Positions 1 to 11,586 of a stretch of DNA of 64,000 nt are shown piece after piece. Every line of letters starts with the position of its first letter. Position 1 is the first letter of the stretch. The notes below the pieces were generated by a model. That model worked only from the letters and a program-made list of their open reading frames with translations, was not told where the DNA came from and made no database searches. The translations under genes and the position numbers were made by a program. The stretch is from Loripinus fragilis (Eukaryota; Mollusca; Bivalvia; Lucinida; Lucinidae), in contig OZ026521.1 of NCBI GenBank assembly GCA_964019695.1, positions 34,542,774 through 34,606,773 of the forward strand. The letters run 5' to 3'.

Positions 1-960
1 GTCAATGCTCTGACGCGCCTGAGCATTTGTACCGTCTAGCCAGAGCTTTCACTGCTCACGCACATGCACTAAAAGGGCGTTCATACGGCATATTCTTTCA
101 GCCAATGCTCAGACGTGCCTTAGCGTGTGTGCAGTCTTGCCAGAACCTTTACTGCTCTCGCACATGCGCAAAATGGGCGTACATACGGCATATTCTTTCA
201 GCCAATACTCAGACGAGACTAAGTATTCATGCAGTCTTACCAGAGCCTTCACTGCTCTCACACATGCACAAAATGGGCGTACATACGGCATATTTCATCA
301 GTCAATGCTCTGACGCGCCTGAGCATTCGTACCGTCTAGCCAGAGCCTTCACTGCTCTCGCACATGCACAAAATGGGCGTTCATACGGCATATTCTTTCA
401 GCCAATGCTCAGACGTGCCTTAGCGTGTGTGCAGTCATGCCAGAACCTTTACTGCTCTCACACATGCACAAAATGAGCGTACATATGGCATATATATTCA
501 GTCAATGCTCAGATGAGACTTAGTATGCATGCAGTCTTGCCAGAGCCTTCACTGCTCTCGCACATGCACAAAATGGGTGTGTTTATGGCATCTTTTATCA
601 GTCAATGCTCAAACAAGCCTTAGCATGCGTGCAGTCTCACCAGAGCCTTCACTGCTCTCGCACATACACAAAATGAGCGTACATACGGCATATTCTTTCA
701 GTCAATTCTCAGACGAGACTTAGCCTGTGTGAAGTCTTGCCAGACCCTTCACTGCTCTTGCACATGCACAAAATGGGCGTACATATGGCATATTTCTGCA
801 GTCAATGCTCAGACGAGACATAGTTTCGTATTTTATTTCTTCTTGTAGAAACCGCTGTCACCCTACAAGTCATTTGGGTCAAAATTTGTTCATATGTCTA
901 ACTTTTAATGGCCAAATATTACATTTTTGACCCATGTACAAGAATAACCTAAAAATCGTC

Positions 961-1045
961 CACTCCCAAATTCGAACCCGTGCAGCCAAATGCATTATTA
1001 ACTATGTGTAACATGCTGAGCCAGCGCGTTAGATTATGATAAATT
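961..1045 (-). repeat. tRNA-like segment in the spacer, minus strand (repeats in every monomer)
   Basis: Read on the minus strand there is a B-box-like GGGTTCGAATTTG (near 966-978) preceded by a plausible A box, TGGCTCAGCATG (about 1014-1025). This is the layout of a tRNA-derived SINE head or degraded tRNA. The last base of the T arm is off consensus and the acceptor stem does not pair, so I do not call a functional tRNA. Equivalent positions start at 3981, 7002, 10024, 13047 and 16068; the copy at 19089 is cut by the end of the array. Confidence 0.5.
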
Positions 1046-1599
1046 TACTGCAGTTTTTAGCAATGAAAGGCTCTATCTAGTCTGTGCATTAATTCAGACT
1101 CGCTTGAGCCTTCATTGCTCACATCCACAAAAAAAAAATGGGCGTGGAAGAAGGCTTACGCCAAAAATCATGGCCTCTGTCTACACTATGCAGCTGTACA
1201 TTCCTATTTATGGAAAAACTTAATGCGCATGCGATATGTTTCCATATCTCATGTGCTGGCTGAAATAGTGTATTATGGTGTACGTCTAACACAGTGTTTG
1301 GATAGTGATTGATCTTCTCACGAATATGGGCTCAAAACCCAAGGTGTACACATCACTCATTAGGTGAGTAGCACTTTTTCCAAGTCATTAGATTGCATGC
1401 AACATTAACATGACATTATTTCAACGTTGGGCTCAGAATAGAAAGCCAGTTTGTCTTTTTTTGTGCGCATAATAAGCAGAAATACACTCAATAAAAATTG
1501 AACTCTCATAGTCCTTTCCTAATACATAACCATAGTATCATTTTCTGCATTTCAGTAACCTAAAACCCCATCCCCTCTCTCGTGTATAATTAGAGACAC

Positions 1600-1740
1600 G
1601 GCCAGCTGGCGAGAGAGCCCTTTAGAAATGGACACCCAGCTGGCCAGGGTCACCTTGAAAAAAAACAACAACAACAAAAAAACAAAGGAAAAAAGAACAA
1701 ACCAAAAAAATTAAAAGAGGGAAAATAAAAAAAAGGGCCT
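1600..1740. repeat. GCCAGCTGGC palindrome pair and A-rich tract
   Basis: The 10 bp palindrome GCCAGCTGGC (1601-1610) is followed about 25 bp later by a second copy of its core, CCAGCTGGCC (1636-1645). After it comes an A-rich run with AAC and AAAC steps (about 1658-1735). It recurs in each full spacer with small length changes in the A-runs. The arrangement looks like the tail of an old retroposon, but I cannot show that. Confidence 0.4.
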
Positions 1741-1748
1741 TTCTTTAC

Positions 1749-1829
1749 GAATCCTCCCTCGGAGAAATTCGTTTGATGACAAGACCTGCATCAGGTCTCG
1801 TCATGTAACCGTCCAAATGAGTTTTGGAC
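1749..1829. other. Three consecutive stem-loops in the monomer spacer
   Basis: First, CGAAT at 1749 pairs with ATTCG near 1772, with an inner CTCC/GGAG stem. Second, ATGAC and AGACCTG (1776-1788) pair with CAGGTCT and GTCAT (1792-1804) across one mismatch and a 3-nt loop. Third, GTCCAAA (1811-1817) pairs with TTTGGAC (1823-1829). They are preserved in every complete spacer, apart from a G-to-A change at the foot of the third stem in monomer 3. Function unknown; structured ends of a former mobile element are one possibility. Confidence 0.6.
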
Positions 1830-2119
1830 AGGCTAGGTAAACACATAAATTTAAGAAGATGTGTTTCACTTGACTTAAATGTATAGGAATTATTAGATTA
1901 TTTTGGTAAAAAATATGCTGTTTTAAATAAACCAGATCTTGGCTTAAATTTTGATGTGCTCTTCAATAGAAAAATATGAACAAGTGCATTTATTTAAAAT
2001 CATGTTTCATTAGACAGTTTTCTTTGGTTTTGAGTTGAGTTTGAAAATCACACATGAGTAATGTCCCTTAACTCTTTAACAAGGACTATTTAGATGAATT
2101 ATATACCTATGCTTTAATA

Positions 2120-2213
2120 GGCCCAAATAGCCGAGGGGTTAAGTGGTTAAGTTAGCCAGTCTAATGCATTCACAAGACTGGAATACCCTGGTGGTGCAGG
2201 TTCGAACCCTGTG
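2120..2213 (+). repeat. tRNA-Leu/Ser-like segment in the spacer, plus strand (repeats in every monomer)
   Basis: A-box-like TAGCCGAGGGGTTAAGTGG (2129-2147) and a perfect B box GGTTCGAACCC (2199-2209) flank a segment with a possible anticodon-arm stem, CCAGTCT/AGACTGG, and an extra-long variable region. This is the organisation of class II tRNAs (Leu/Ser). The loop between the stem halves is too large for a mature tRNA, and an A-rich tail follows, as in tRNA-derived SINEs. Copies start at 5142, 8164, 11186, 14208 and 17229. It could supply an internal RNA polymerase III promoter. Confidence 0.6.
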
Positions 2214-2520
2214 AAAATAAAAAAAAGAAAACTAATATTTTTATAGATTTTTTTTAAATTCATTGCATTGGTTTCAATTTCTCTTGTTGTTGCATTTGTA
2301 CTTAACATCACCATCAACAATTTTAGCCATATAGCTATGGTCAATCATCATACAACAATGTTCTTGGGCAGGTTATTTTGAAATGGTTTAGCAGACCTTA
2401 GTGTATGCATACTATCACATTCATAGATTTGTGTAGAAGACTTAATGACACTGATGAGACTACACAGATGCACATTCTCATCAAGACCTTCACTGTTTGT
2501 CTTTGTGATAAATACAACTT

Positions 2521-3843
2521 GTCAATGCTCAGACGCACCTGAGCACGCATGCAGTCTCGCCAGGGCCTTCATTTCTCTCGCACATGCACAAAATGGGCGT
2601 ACATACGGCATATGCTTTCAGTCGTTACTCAGACGAGACTTAGTATGCACGCAGTCTTGCCAGAGCCTTCACTGCTCTCGCACATACACACAATGGGTGT
2701 GTACATGGCATCTTTTGTCAGTCAATGCTCAAACAAGCCTTAGCATGCGTGCAGTCTCACCAGGGCCTTCACTGCTCTCGAACATGCGCAAAATGGGCAT
2801 ACATACGGCATATTCCTTCAGTCAATGCTCAGACTCGCCTGAGCATGCGTGCAGTCTCACCAGGGCCTTCACTGCTCTCGCACATGCGCAAAATGGGCGT
2901 ATATACGGCATATTCTTTCAGTCAATACTCAGACGAGACTTAGTATTCATGCAGTCTTGCCAGAGCCCTCACTGCTCTCACACATGCGCAAAGTGGGCGT
3001 ACATACGGCATATTTCATCAGTCAATGCTCTGACGCGCCTGAGCATTTGTACCGTCTAGCCAGAGCTTTCACTGCTCACGCACATGCACTAAAAGGGCGT
3101 TCATACGGCATATTCTTTCAGCCAATGCTCAGACGTGCCTTAGCGTGTGTGCAGTCTTGCCAGAACCTTTACTGCTCTCGCACATGCGCAAAATGGGCGT
3201 ACATACGGCATATTCTTTCAGCCAATACTCAGACGAGACTAAGTATTCATGCAGTCTTACCAGAGCCTTCACTGCTCTCACACATGCACAAAATGGGCGT
3301 ACATACGGCATATTTCATCAGTCAATGCTCTGACGCGCCTGAGCATTCGTACCGTCTAGCCAGAGCCTTCACTGCTCTCGCACATGCACAAAATGGGCGT
3401 TCATACGGCATATTCTTTCAGCCAATGCTCAGACGTGCCTTAGCGTGTGTGCAGTCATGCCAGAACCTTTACTGCTCTCGCACATGCACAAAATGAGCGT
3501 ACATATGGCATATATATTCAGTCAATGCTCAGATGAGACTTAGTATGCATGCAGTCTTGCCAGAGCCTTCACTGCTCTCGCACATGCACAAAATGGGTGT
3601 GTTTATGGCATCTTTTATCAGTCAATGCTCAAACAAGCCTTAGCATGCGTGCAGTCTCACCAGAGCCGTCACTGCTCTCGCACATACACAAAATGAGCGT
3701 ACATACGGCATATTCTTTCAGTCAATTCTCAGACGAGACTTAGCCTGTGTGAAGTCTTGCCAGACCCTTCACTGCTCTTGCACATGCACAAAATGGGCGT
3801 ACATATGGCATATTTCTGCAGTCAATGCTCAGACGAGACATAG
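2521..3843 (+). repeat. Subarray of 13 exact-length 100 bp units (representative copy)
   Basis: Units begin GTCAATGCTCAGACG and run exactly 100 bp (2521, 2621, 2721 ... 3721), with a 23 bp partial unit at 3821. Conserved blocks are CAGAGCCTTCACTGCTCTCG, CACATGCACAAAATGGGCGT and ACATACGGCATATTC. Units within one subarray differ from each other far more than the same unit differs between 3 kb monomers, so the 3 kb block is now the unit of homogenisation. Because 100 is not a multiple of three, the open frames across it cycle through all three phases of the unit. The other subarrays are 1-823 (partial), 5542-6864, 8564-9886, 11587-12909, 14608-15930 and 17629-18951. A degenerate unit also lies at about 1105-1150 in the spacer. 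Confidence 0.96.
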
Positions 3844-5541
3844 TTTCGTATTTTATTTCTTCTTGTAGAAACCGCTGTCACCCTACAAGTCATTTGGGTC
3901 AAAATTTGTTCATATGTCTAACTTTTAATAGCCAAATATTACATTTTTGACCCATGTACAAGAATAACCTAAAAATCGTCCACTCCCAAATTCGAACCCG
4001 TGCAGCCAAATGCATTATTAACTATGTGTAACATGCTGAGCCAGCGCGTTAGATTATGATAAATTTACTGCAGTTTTTCGCAATGAAAGGCTCTATCTAG
4101 TCTGTGCATTAATTCAGACTCGCTTGAGCCTTCATTGCTCACATCCACAAAAAAAAAATGGGCGTGGAAGAAGGCTTACGCCAAAAATCATGGCCTCTGT
4201 CTACACTATGCAGCTGTACATTCCTATTTATGGAAAAACTTAATGCGCATGCGATATGTTTCCATATCTCATGTGCTGGCTGAAATAGTGTATTATGGTG
4301 TACGTCTAACACAGTGTTTGGATAGTGATTGATCTTCTCACGAATATGGGCTCAAAACCCAAGGTGTACACATCACTCATTAGGTGAGTGGGCACTTTTT
4401 CCAAGTCATTAGATTGCATGCAACATTAACATGACATTATTTCAACGTTGGGCTCAGAATAGAAAGCCAGTTTGTCTTTTTTTGTGCGCATAATAAGCAG
4501 AAATACACTCAATAAAAATTGAACTCTCATAGTCCTTTCCTAATACATAACCATAGTATCATTTTCTGCATTTCAGTAACCTAAAACCCCATCCCCTCTC
4601 TCGTGTATAATTAGAGACACGGCCAGCTGGCGAGAGAGCCCTTTAGAAATGGACACCCAGCTGGCCAGGGTCACCTTGAAAAAAAACAACAACAACAAAA
4701 AAACAAAGGAAAAAAGAACAAACCAAAATAATTAAAAGAGGGAAAATAAAAAAAAGGGCCTTTCTTTACGAATCCTCCCTCGGAGAAATTCGTTTGATGA
4801 CAAGACCTGCATCAGGTCTCGTCATGTAACCGTCCAAATGAGTTTTGGACAGGCTAGGTAAACACATAAATTTAAGAAGATGTGTTTCACTTGACTTAAA
4901 TGTATAGGAATTATTAGATTATTTTGGTAAAAAATATGCTGTTTTAAATAAACCAGATCTTGGCTTAAATTTTGATGTGCTCTTCAATAGAAAAATATGA
5001 ACAAGTGCATTTATTTAAAATCATGTTTCATTAGACAGTTTTCTTTGGTTTTGAGTTGAGTTTGAAAATCACACATGAGTAATGTCCCTTAACTCTTTAA
5101 CAAGGACTATTTAGATGAATTATATACCTATGCTTTAATAGGCCCAAATAGCCGAGGGGTTAAGTGGTTAAGTTAGCCAGTCTAATGCATTCACAAGACT
5201 GGAATACCCTGGTGGTGCAGGTTCGAACCCTGTGAAAATAAAAAAAAGAAAACTAATATTTTTATAGATTTTTTTTAAATTCATTGCATTGGTTTCAATT
5301 TCTCTTGTTGTTGCATTTGTACTTAACATCACCATCAACAATTTTAGCCATATAGCTATGGTCAATCATCATACAACAATGTTCTTGGGCAGGTTATTTT
5401 GAAATGGTTTAGCAGACCTTAGTGTATGCATACTTTCACATTCATAGATTTGTGTAGAAGACTTAATGACACTGATGAGACTACACAGATGCACATTCTC
5501 ATCAAGACCTTCACTGTTTGTCTTTGTGATAAATACAACTT
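2521..5541 (+). repeat. Monomer 1 of the 3.02 kb array
   Basis: Complete copy: 100 bp subarray 2521-3843, spacer 3844-5541. Minus tRNA-like segment from 3981, hairpin cluster from about 4769, plus tRNA-like segment from 5142. Private variant: CATACTTTCAC near 5429 (others CATACTATCAC). It shares the variant TTTTAATAGCC (near 3928) with monomers 4 and 5. Confidence 0.95.
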
Positions 5542-8500
5542 GTCAATGCTCAGACGCACCTGAGCACGCATGCAGTCTCGCCAGGGCCTTCATTTCTCTC
5601 GCACATGCACAAAATGGGCGTACATACGGCATATGCTTTCAGTCGTTACTCAGACGAGACTTAGTATGCACGCAGTCTTGCCAGAGCCTTCACTGCTCTC
5701 GCACATACACACAATGGGTGTGTACATGGCATCTTTTGTCAGTCAATGCTCAAACAAGCCTTAGCATGCGTGCAGTCTCACCAGGGCCTTCACTGCTCTC
5801 GAACATGCGCAAAATGGGCATACATACGGCATATTCCTTCAGTCAATGCTCAGACTCGCCTGAGCATGCGTGCAGTCTCACCAGGGCCTTCACTGCTCTC
5901 GCACATGCGCAAAATGGGCGTATATACGGCATATTCTTTCAGTCAATACTCAGACGAGACTTAGTATTCATGCAGTCTTGCCAGAGCCCTCACTGCTCTC
6001 ACACATGCGCAAAGTGGGCGTACATACGGCATATTTCATCAGTCAATGCTCTGACGCGCCTGAGCATTTGTACCGTCTAGCCAGAGCTTTCACTGCTCAC
6101 GCACATGCACTAAAAGGGCGTTCATACGGCATATTCTTTCAGCCAATGCTCAGACGTGCCTTAGCGTGTGTGCAGTCTTGCCAGAACCTTTACTGCTCTC
6201 GCACATGCGCAAAATGGGCGTACATACGGCATATTCTTTCAGCCAATACTCAGACGAGACTAAGTATTCATGCAGTCTTACCAGAGCCTTCACTGCTCTC
6301 ACACATGCACAAAATGGGCGTACATACGGCATATTTCATCAGTCAATGCTCTGACGCGCCTGAGCATTCGTACCGTCTAGCCAGAGCCTTCACTGCTCTC
6401 GCACATGCACAAAATGGGCGTTCATACGGCATATTCTTTCAGCCAATGCTCAGACGTGCCTTAGCGTGTGTGCAGTCATGCCAGAACCTTTACTGCTCTC
6501 GCACATGCACAAAATGAGCGTACATATGGCATATATATTCAGTCAATGCTCAGATGAGACTTAGTATGCATGCAGTCTTGCCAGAGCCTTCACTGCTCTC
6601 GCACATGCACAAAATGGGTGTGTTTATGGCATCTTTTATCAGTCAATGCTCAAACAAGCCTTAGCATGCGTGCAGTCTCACCAGAGCCGTCACTGCTCTC
6701 GCACATACACAAAATGAGCGTACATACGGCATATTCTTTCAGTCAATTCTCAGACGAGACTTAGCCTGTGTGAAGTCTTGCCAGACCCTTCACTGCTCTT
6801 GCACATGCACAAAATGGGCGTACATATGGCATATTTCTGCAGTCAATGCTCAGACGAGACATAGTTTCGTATTTTATTTCTTCTTGTAGAAACCGCTGTC
6901 ACCCTACAAGTCATTTGGGTCAAAATTTGTTCATATGTCTAACTTTTAATGGCCAAATATTACATTTTTGACCCATGTACAAGAATAACCTAAAAATCGT
7001 CCACTCCCAAATTCGAACCCGTGCAGCCAAATGCATTATTAACTATGTGTAACATGCTGAGCCAGCGCGTTAGATTATGATAAATTTACTGCAGTTTTTC
7101 GCAATGAAAGGCTCTATCTAGTCTGTGCATTAATTCAGACTCGCTTGAGCCTTCATTGCTCACATCCACAAAAAAAAAAATGGGCGTGGAAGAAGGCTTA
7201 CGCCAAAAATCATGGCCTCTGTCTACACTATGCAGCTGTACATTCCTATTTATGGAAAAACTTAATGCGCATGCGATATGTTTCCATATCTCATGTGCTG
7301 GCTGAAATAGTGTATTATGGTGTACGTCTAACACAGTGTTTGGATAGTGATTGATCTTCTCACGAATATGGGCTCAAAACCCAAGGTGTACACATCACTC
7401 ATTAGGTGAGTGGGCACTTTTTCCAAGTCATTAGATTGCATGCAACATTAACATGACATTATTTCAACGTTGGGCTCAGAATAGAAAGCCAGTTTGTCTT
7501 TTTTTGTGCGCATAATAAGCAGAAATACACTCAATAAAAATTGAACTCTCATAGTCCTTTCCTAATACATAACCATAGTATCATTTTCTGCATTTCAGTA
7601 ACCTAAAACCCCATCCCCTCTCTCGTGTATAATTAGAGACACGGCCAGCTGGCGAGAGAGCCCTTTAGAAATGGACACCCAGCTGGCCAGGGTCACCTTG
7701 AAAAAAAACAACAACAACAAAAAAACAAAGGAAAAAAGAACAAACCAAAATAATTAAAAGAGGGAAAATAAAAAAAAGGGCCTTTCTTTACGAATCCTCC
7801 CTCGGAGAAATTCGTTTGATGACAAGACCTGCATCAGGTCTCGTCATGTAACCGTCCAAATGAGTTTTGGACAGGCTAGGTAAACACATAAATTTAAGAA
7901 GATGTGTTTCACTTGACTTAAATGTATAGGAATTATTAGATTATTTTGGTAAAAAATATGCTGTTTTAAATAAACCAGATCTTGGCTTAAATTTTGATGT
8001 GCTCTTCAATAGAAAAATATGAACAAGTGCATTTATTTAAAATCATGTTTCATTAGACAGTTTTCTTTGGTTTTGAGTTGAGTTTGAAAATCACACATGA
8101 GTAATGTCCCTTAACTCTTTAACAAGGACTATTTAGATGAATTATATACCTATGCTTTAATAGGCCCAAATAGCCGAGGGGTTAAGTGGTTAAGTTAGCC
8201 AGTCTAATGCATTCACAAGACTGGAATACCCTGGTGGTGCAGGTTCGAACCCTGTGAAAATAAAAAAAAGAAAACTAATATTTTTATAGATTTTTTTTAA
8301 ATTCATTGCATTGGTTTCAATTTCTCTTGTTGTTGCATTTGTACTTAACATCACCATCAACAATTTTAGCCATATAGCTATGGTCAATCATCATACAACA
8401 ATGTTCTTGGGCAGGTTATTTTGAAATGGTTTAGCAGACCTTAGTGTATGCATACTATCACATTCATAGATTTGTGTAGAAGACTTAATGACACTGATGA

Positions 8501-8563
8501 GACTACACAGATGCACATTCTCATCAAGACCTTCACTGTTTGTCTTTGTGATAAATACAACTT
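5542..8563 (+). repeat. Monomer 2 of the 3.02 kb array
   Basis: Complete copy: 100 bp subarray 5542-6864, spacer 6865-8563. Minus tRNA-like segment from 7002, plus tRNA-like segment from 8164. The A-run near 7170 is longer than in other copies, which changes the downstream reading frame and is evidence that this stretch is not under coding constraint. Confidence 0.95.
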
Positions 8564-11500
8564 GTCAATGCTCAGACGCACCTGAGCACGCATGCAGTCT
8601 CGCCAGGGCCTTCATTTCTCTCGCACATGCACAAAATGGGCGTACATACGGCATATGCTTTCAGTCGTTACTCAGACGAGACTTAGTATGCACGCAGTCT
8701 TGCCAGAGCCTTCACTGCTCTCGCACATACACACAATGGGTGTGTACATGGCATCTTTTGTCAGTCAATGCTCAAACAAGCCTTAGCATGCGTGCAGTCT
8801 CACCAGGGCCTTCACTGCTCTCGAACATGCGCAAAATGGGCATACATACGGCATATTCCTTCAGTCAATGCTCAGACTCGCCTGAGCATGCGTGCAGTCT
8901 CACCAGGGCCTTCACTGCTCTCGCACATGCGCAAAATGGGCGTATATACGGCATATTCTTTCAGTCAATACTCAGACGAGACTTAGTATTCATGCAGTCT
9001 TGCCAGAGCCCTCACTGCTCTCACACATGCGCAAAGTGGGCGTACATACGGCATATTTCATCAGTCAATGCTCTGACGCGCCTGAGCATTTGTACCGTCT
9101 AGCCAGAGCTTTCACTGCTCACGCACATGCACTAAAAGGGCGTTCATACGGCATATTCTTTCAGCCAATGCTCAGACGTGCCTTAGCGTGTGTGCAGTCT
9201 TGCCAGAACCTTTACTGCTCTCGCACATGCGCAAAATGGGCGTACATACGGCATATTCTTTCAGCCAATACTCAGACGAGACTAAGTATTCATGCAGTCT
9301 TACCAGAGCCTTCACTGCTCTCACACATGCACAAAATGGGCGTACATACGGCATATTTCATCAGTCAATGCTCTGACGCGCCTGAGCATTCGTACCGTCT
9401 AGCCAGAGCCTTCACTGCTCTCGCACATGCACAAAATGGGCGTTCATACGGCATATTCTTTCAGCCAATGCTCAGACGTGCCTTAGCGTGTGTGCAGTCA
9501 TGCCAGAACCTTTACTGCTCTCGCACATGCACAAAATGAGCGTACATATGGCATATATATTCAGTCAATGCTCAGATGAGACTTAGTATGCATGCAGTCT
9601 TGCCAGAGCCTTCACTGCTCTCGCACATGCACAAAATGGGTGTGTTTATGGCATCTTTTATCAGTCAATGCTCAAACAAGCCTTAGCATGCGTGCAGTCT
9701 CACCAGAGCCGTCACTGCTCTCGCACATACACAAAATGAGCGTACATACGGCATATTCTTTCAGTCAATTCTCAGACGAGACTTAGCCTGTGTGAAGTCT
9801 TGCCAGACCCTTCACTGCTCTTGCACATGCACAAAATGGGCGTACATATGGCATATTTCTGCAGTCAATGCTCAGACGAGACATAGTTTCGTATTTTATT
9901 TCTTCTTGTAGAAACCGCTGTCACCCTACAAGTCATTTGGGTCAAAATTTGTTCATATGTCTAACTTTTAATGGCCAAATATTACATTTTTGACCCATGT
10001 ACAAGAATAACCTAAAAATCGTCCACTCCCAAATTCGAACCCGTGCAGCCAAATGCATTATTAACTATGTGTAACATGCTGAGCCAGCGCGTTAGATTAT
10101 GATAAATTTACTGCAGTTTTTCGCAATGAAAGGCTCTATCTAGTCTGTGCATTAATTCAGACTCGCTTGAGCCTTCATTGCTCACATCCACAAAAAAAAA
10201 ATGGGCGTGGAAGAAGGCTTACGCCAAAAATCATGGCCTCTGTCTACACTATGCAGCTGTACATTCCTATTTATGGAAAAACTTAATGCGCATGCGATAT
10301 GTTTCCATATCTCATGTGCTGGCTGAAATAGTGTATTATGGTGTACGTCTAACACAGTGTTTGGATAGTGATTGATCTTCTCACGAATATGGGCTCAAAA
10401 CCCAAGGTGTACACATCACTCATTAGGTGAGTGGGCACTTTTTCCAAGTCATTAGATTGCATGCAACATTAACATGACATTATTTCAACGTTGGGCTCAG
10501 AATAGAAAGCCAGTTTGTCTTTTTTTTGTGCGCATAATAAGCAGAAATACACTCAATAAAAATTGAACTCTCATAGTCCTTTCCTAATACATAACCATAG
10601 TATCATTTTCTGCATTTCAGTAACCTAAAACCCCATCCCCTCTCTCGTGTATAATTAGAGACACGGCCAGCTGGCGAGAGAGCCCTTTAGAAATGGACAC
10701 CCAGCTGGCCAGGGTCACCTTGAAAAAAAACAACAACAACAAAAAAACAAAGGAAAAAAGAACAAACCAAAATAATTAAAAGAGGGAAAATAAAAAAAAG
10801 GGCCTTTCTTTACGAATCCTCCCTCGGAGAAATTCGTTTGATGACAAGACCTGCATCAGGTCTCGTCATGTAACCATCCAAATGAGTTTTGGACAGGCTA
10901 GGTAAACACATAAATTTAAGAAGATGTGTTTCACTTGACTTAAATGTATAGGAATTATTAGATTATTTTGGTAAAAAATATGCTGTTTTAAATAAACCAG
11001 ATCTTGGCTTAAATTTTGATGTGCTCTTCAATAGAAAAATATGAACAAGTGCATTTATTTAAAATCATGTTTCATTAGACAGTTTTCTTTGGTTTTGAGT
11101 TGAGTTTGAAAATCACACATGAGTAATGTCCCTTAACTCTTTAACAAGGACTATTTAGATGAATTATATACCTATGCTTTAATAGGCCCAAATAGCCGAG
11201 GGGTTAAGTGGTTAAGTTAGCCAGTCTAATGCATTCACAAGACTGGAATACCCTGGTGGTGCAGGTTCGAACCCTGTGAAAATAAAAAAAAGAAAACTAA
11301 TATTTTTGTTAGATTTTTTTTAAATTCATTGCATTGGTTTCAATTTCTCTTGTTGTTGCATTTGTACTTAACATCACCATCAACAATTTTAGCCATATAG
11401 CTATGGTCAATCATCATACAACAATGTTCTTGGGCAGGTTATTTTGAAATGGTTTAGCAGACCTTAGTGTATGCATACTATCACATTCATAGATTTGTGT

Positions 11501-11586
11501 AGAAGACTTAATGACACTGATGAGACTACACAGATGCACATTCTCATCAAGACCTTCACTGTTTGTCTTTGTGATAAATACAACTT
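8564..11586 (+). repeat. Monomer 3 of the 3.02 kb array
   Basis: Complete copy: 100 bp subarray 8564-9886, spacer 9887-11586. Private changes: a longer T-run near 10517, TAACCATCC near 10875 in the foot of the third hairpin (others TAACCGTCC), and TTTTTGTTAGAT near 11306 where the others read TTTTTATAGAT. Minus tRNA-like segment from 10024, plus tRNA-like segment from 11186. Confidence 0.95.

Larger units (their letters stand above)
1..2520 (+). repeat. Monomer 0 of the 3.02 kb array (left-truncated)
   Basis: Holds the last eight full 100 bp units (1-800) plus a 23 bp partial unit, then the spacer 824-2520. It is the most divergent copy: GTGAGTAGCAC near 1365 where all others read GTGAGTGGGCAC, TTTTTAGCAAT near 1075 instead of TTTTTCGCAAT, an A-run without the T at 1707, and GAGCCTTCAC near 665 instead of GAGCCGTCAC. 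Minus tRNA-like segment 961-1045, hairpins 1749-1829, plus tRNA-like segment 2120-2213. Confidence 0.93.

Noticed and set aside
2120..2213. Functional tRNA-Leu or tRNA-Ser gene
   Set aside because: A and B boxes are good but the anticodon loop is too large and the acceptor stem is not convincing, so it is kept only as a tRNA-like segment.
2445..3496. Open frames of 204 and 215 codons in the 3 kb monomer, repeated in every copy
   Set aside because: They are translations of the 100 bp satellite units in shifting phase, with no domain, start context or codon-position constraint visible.
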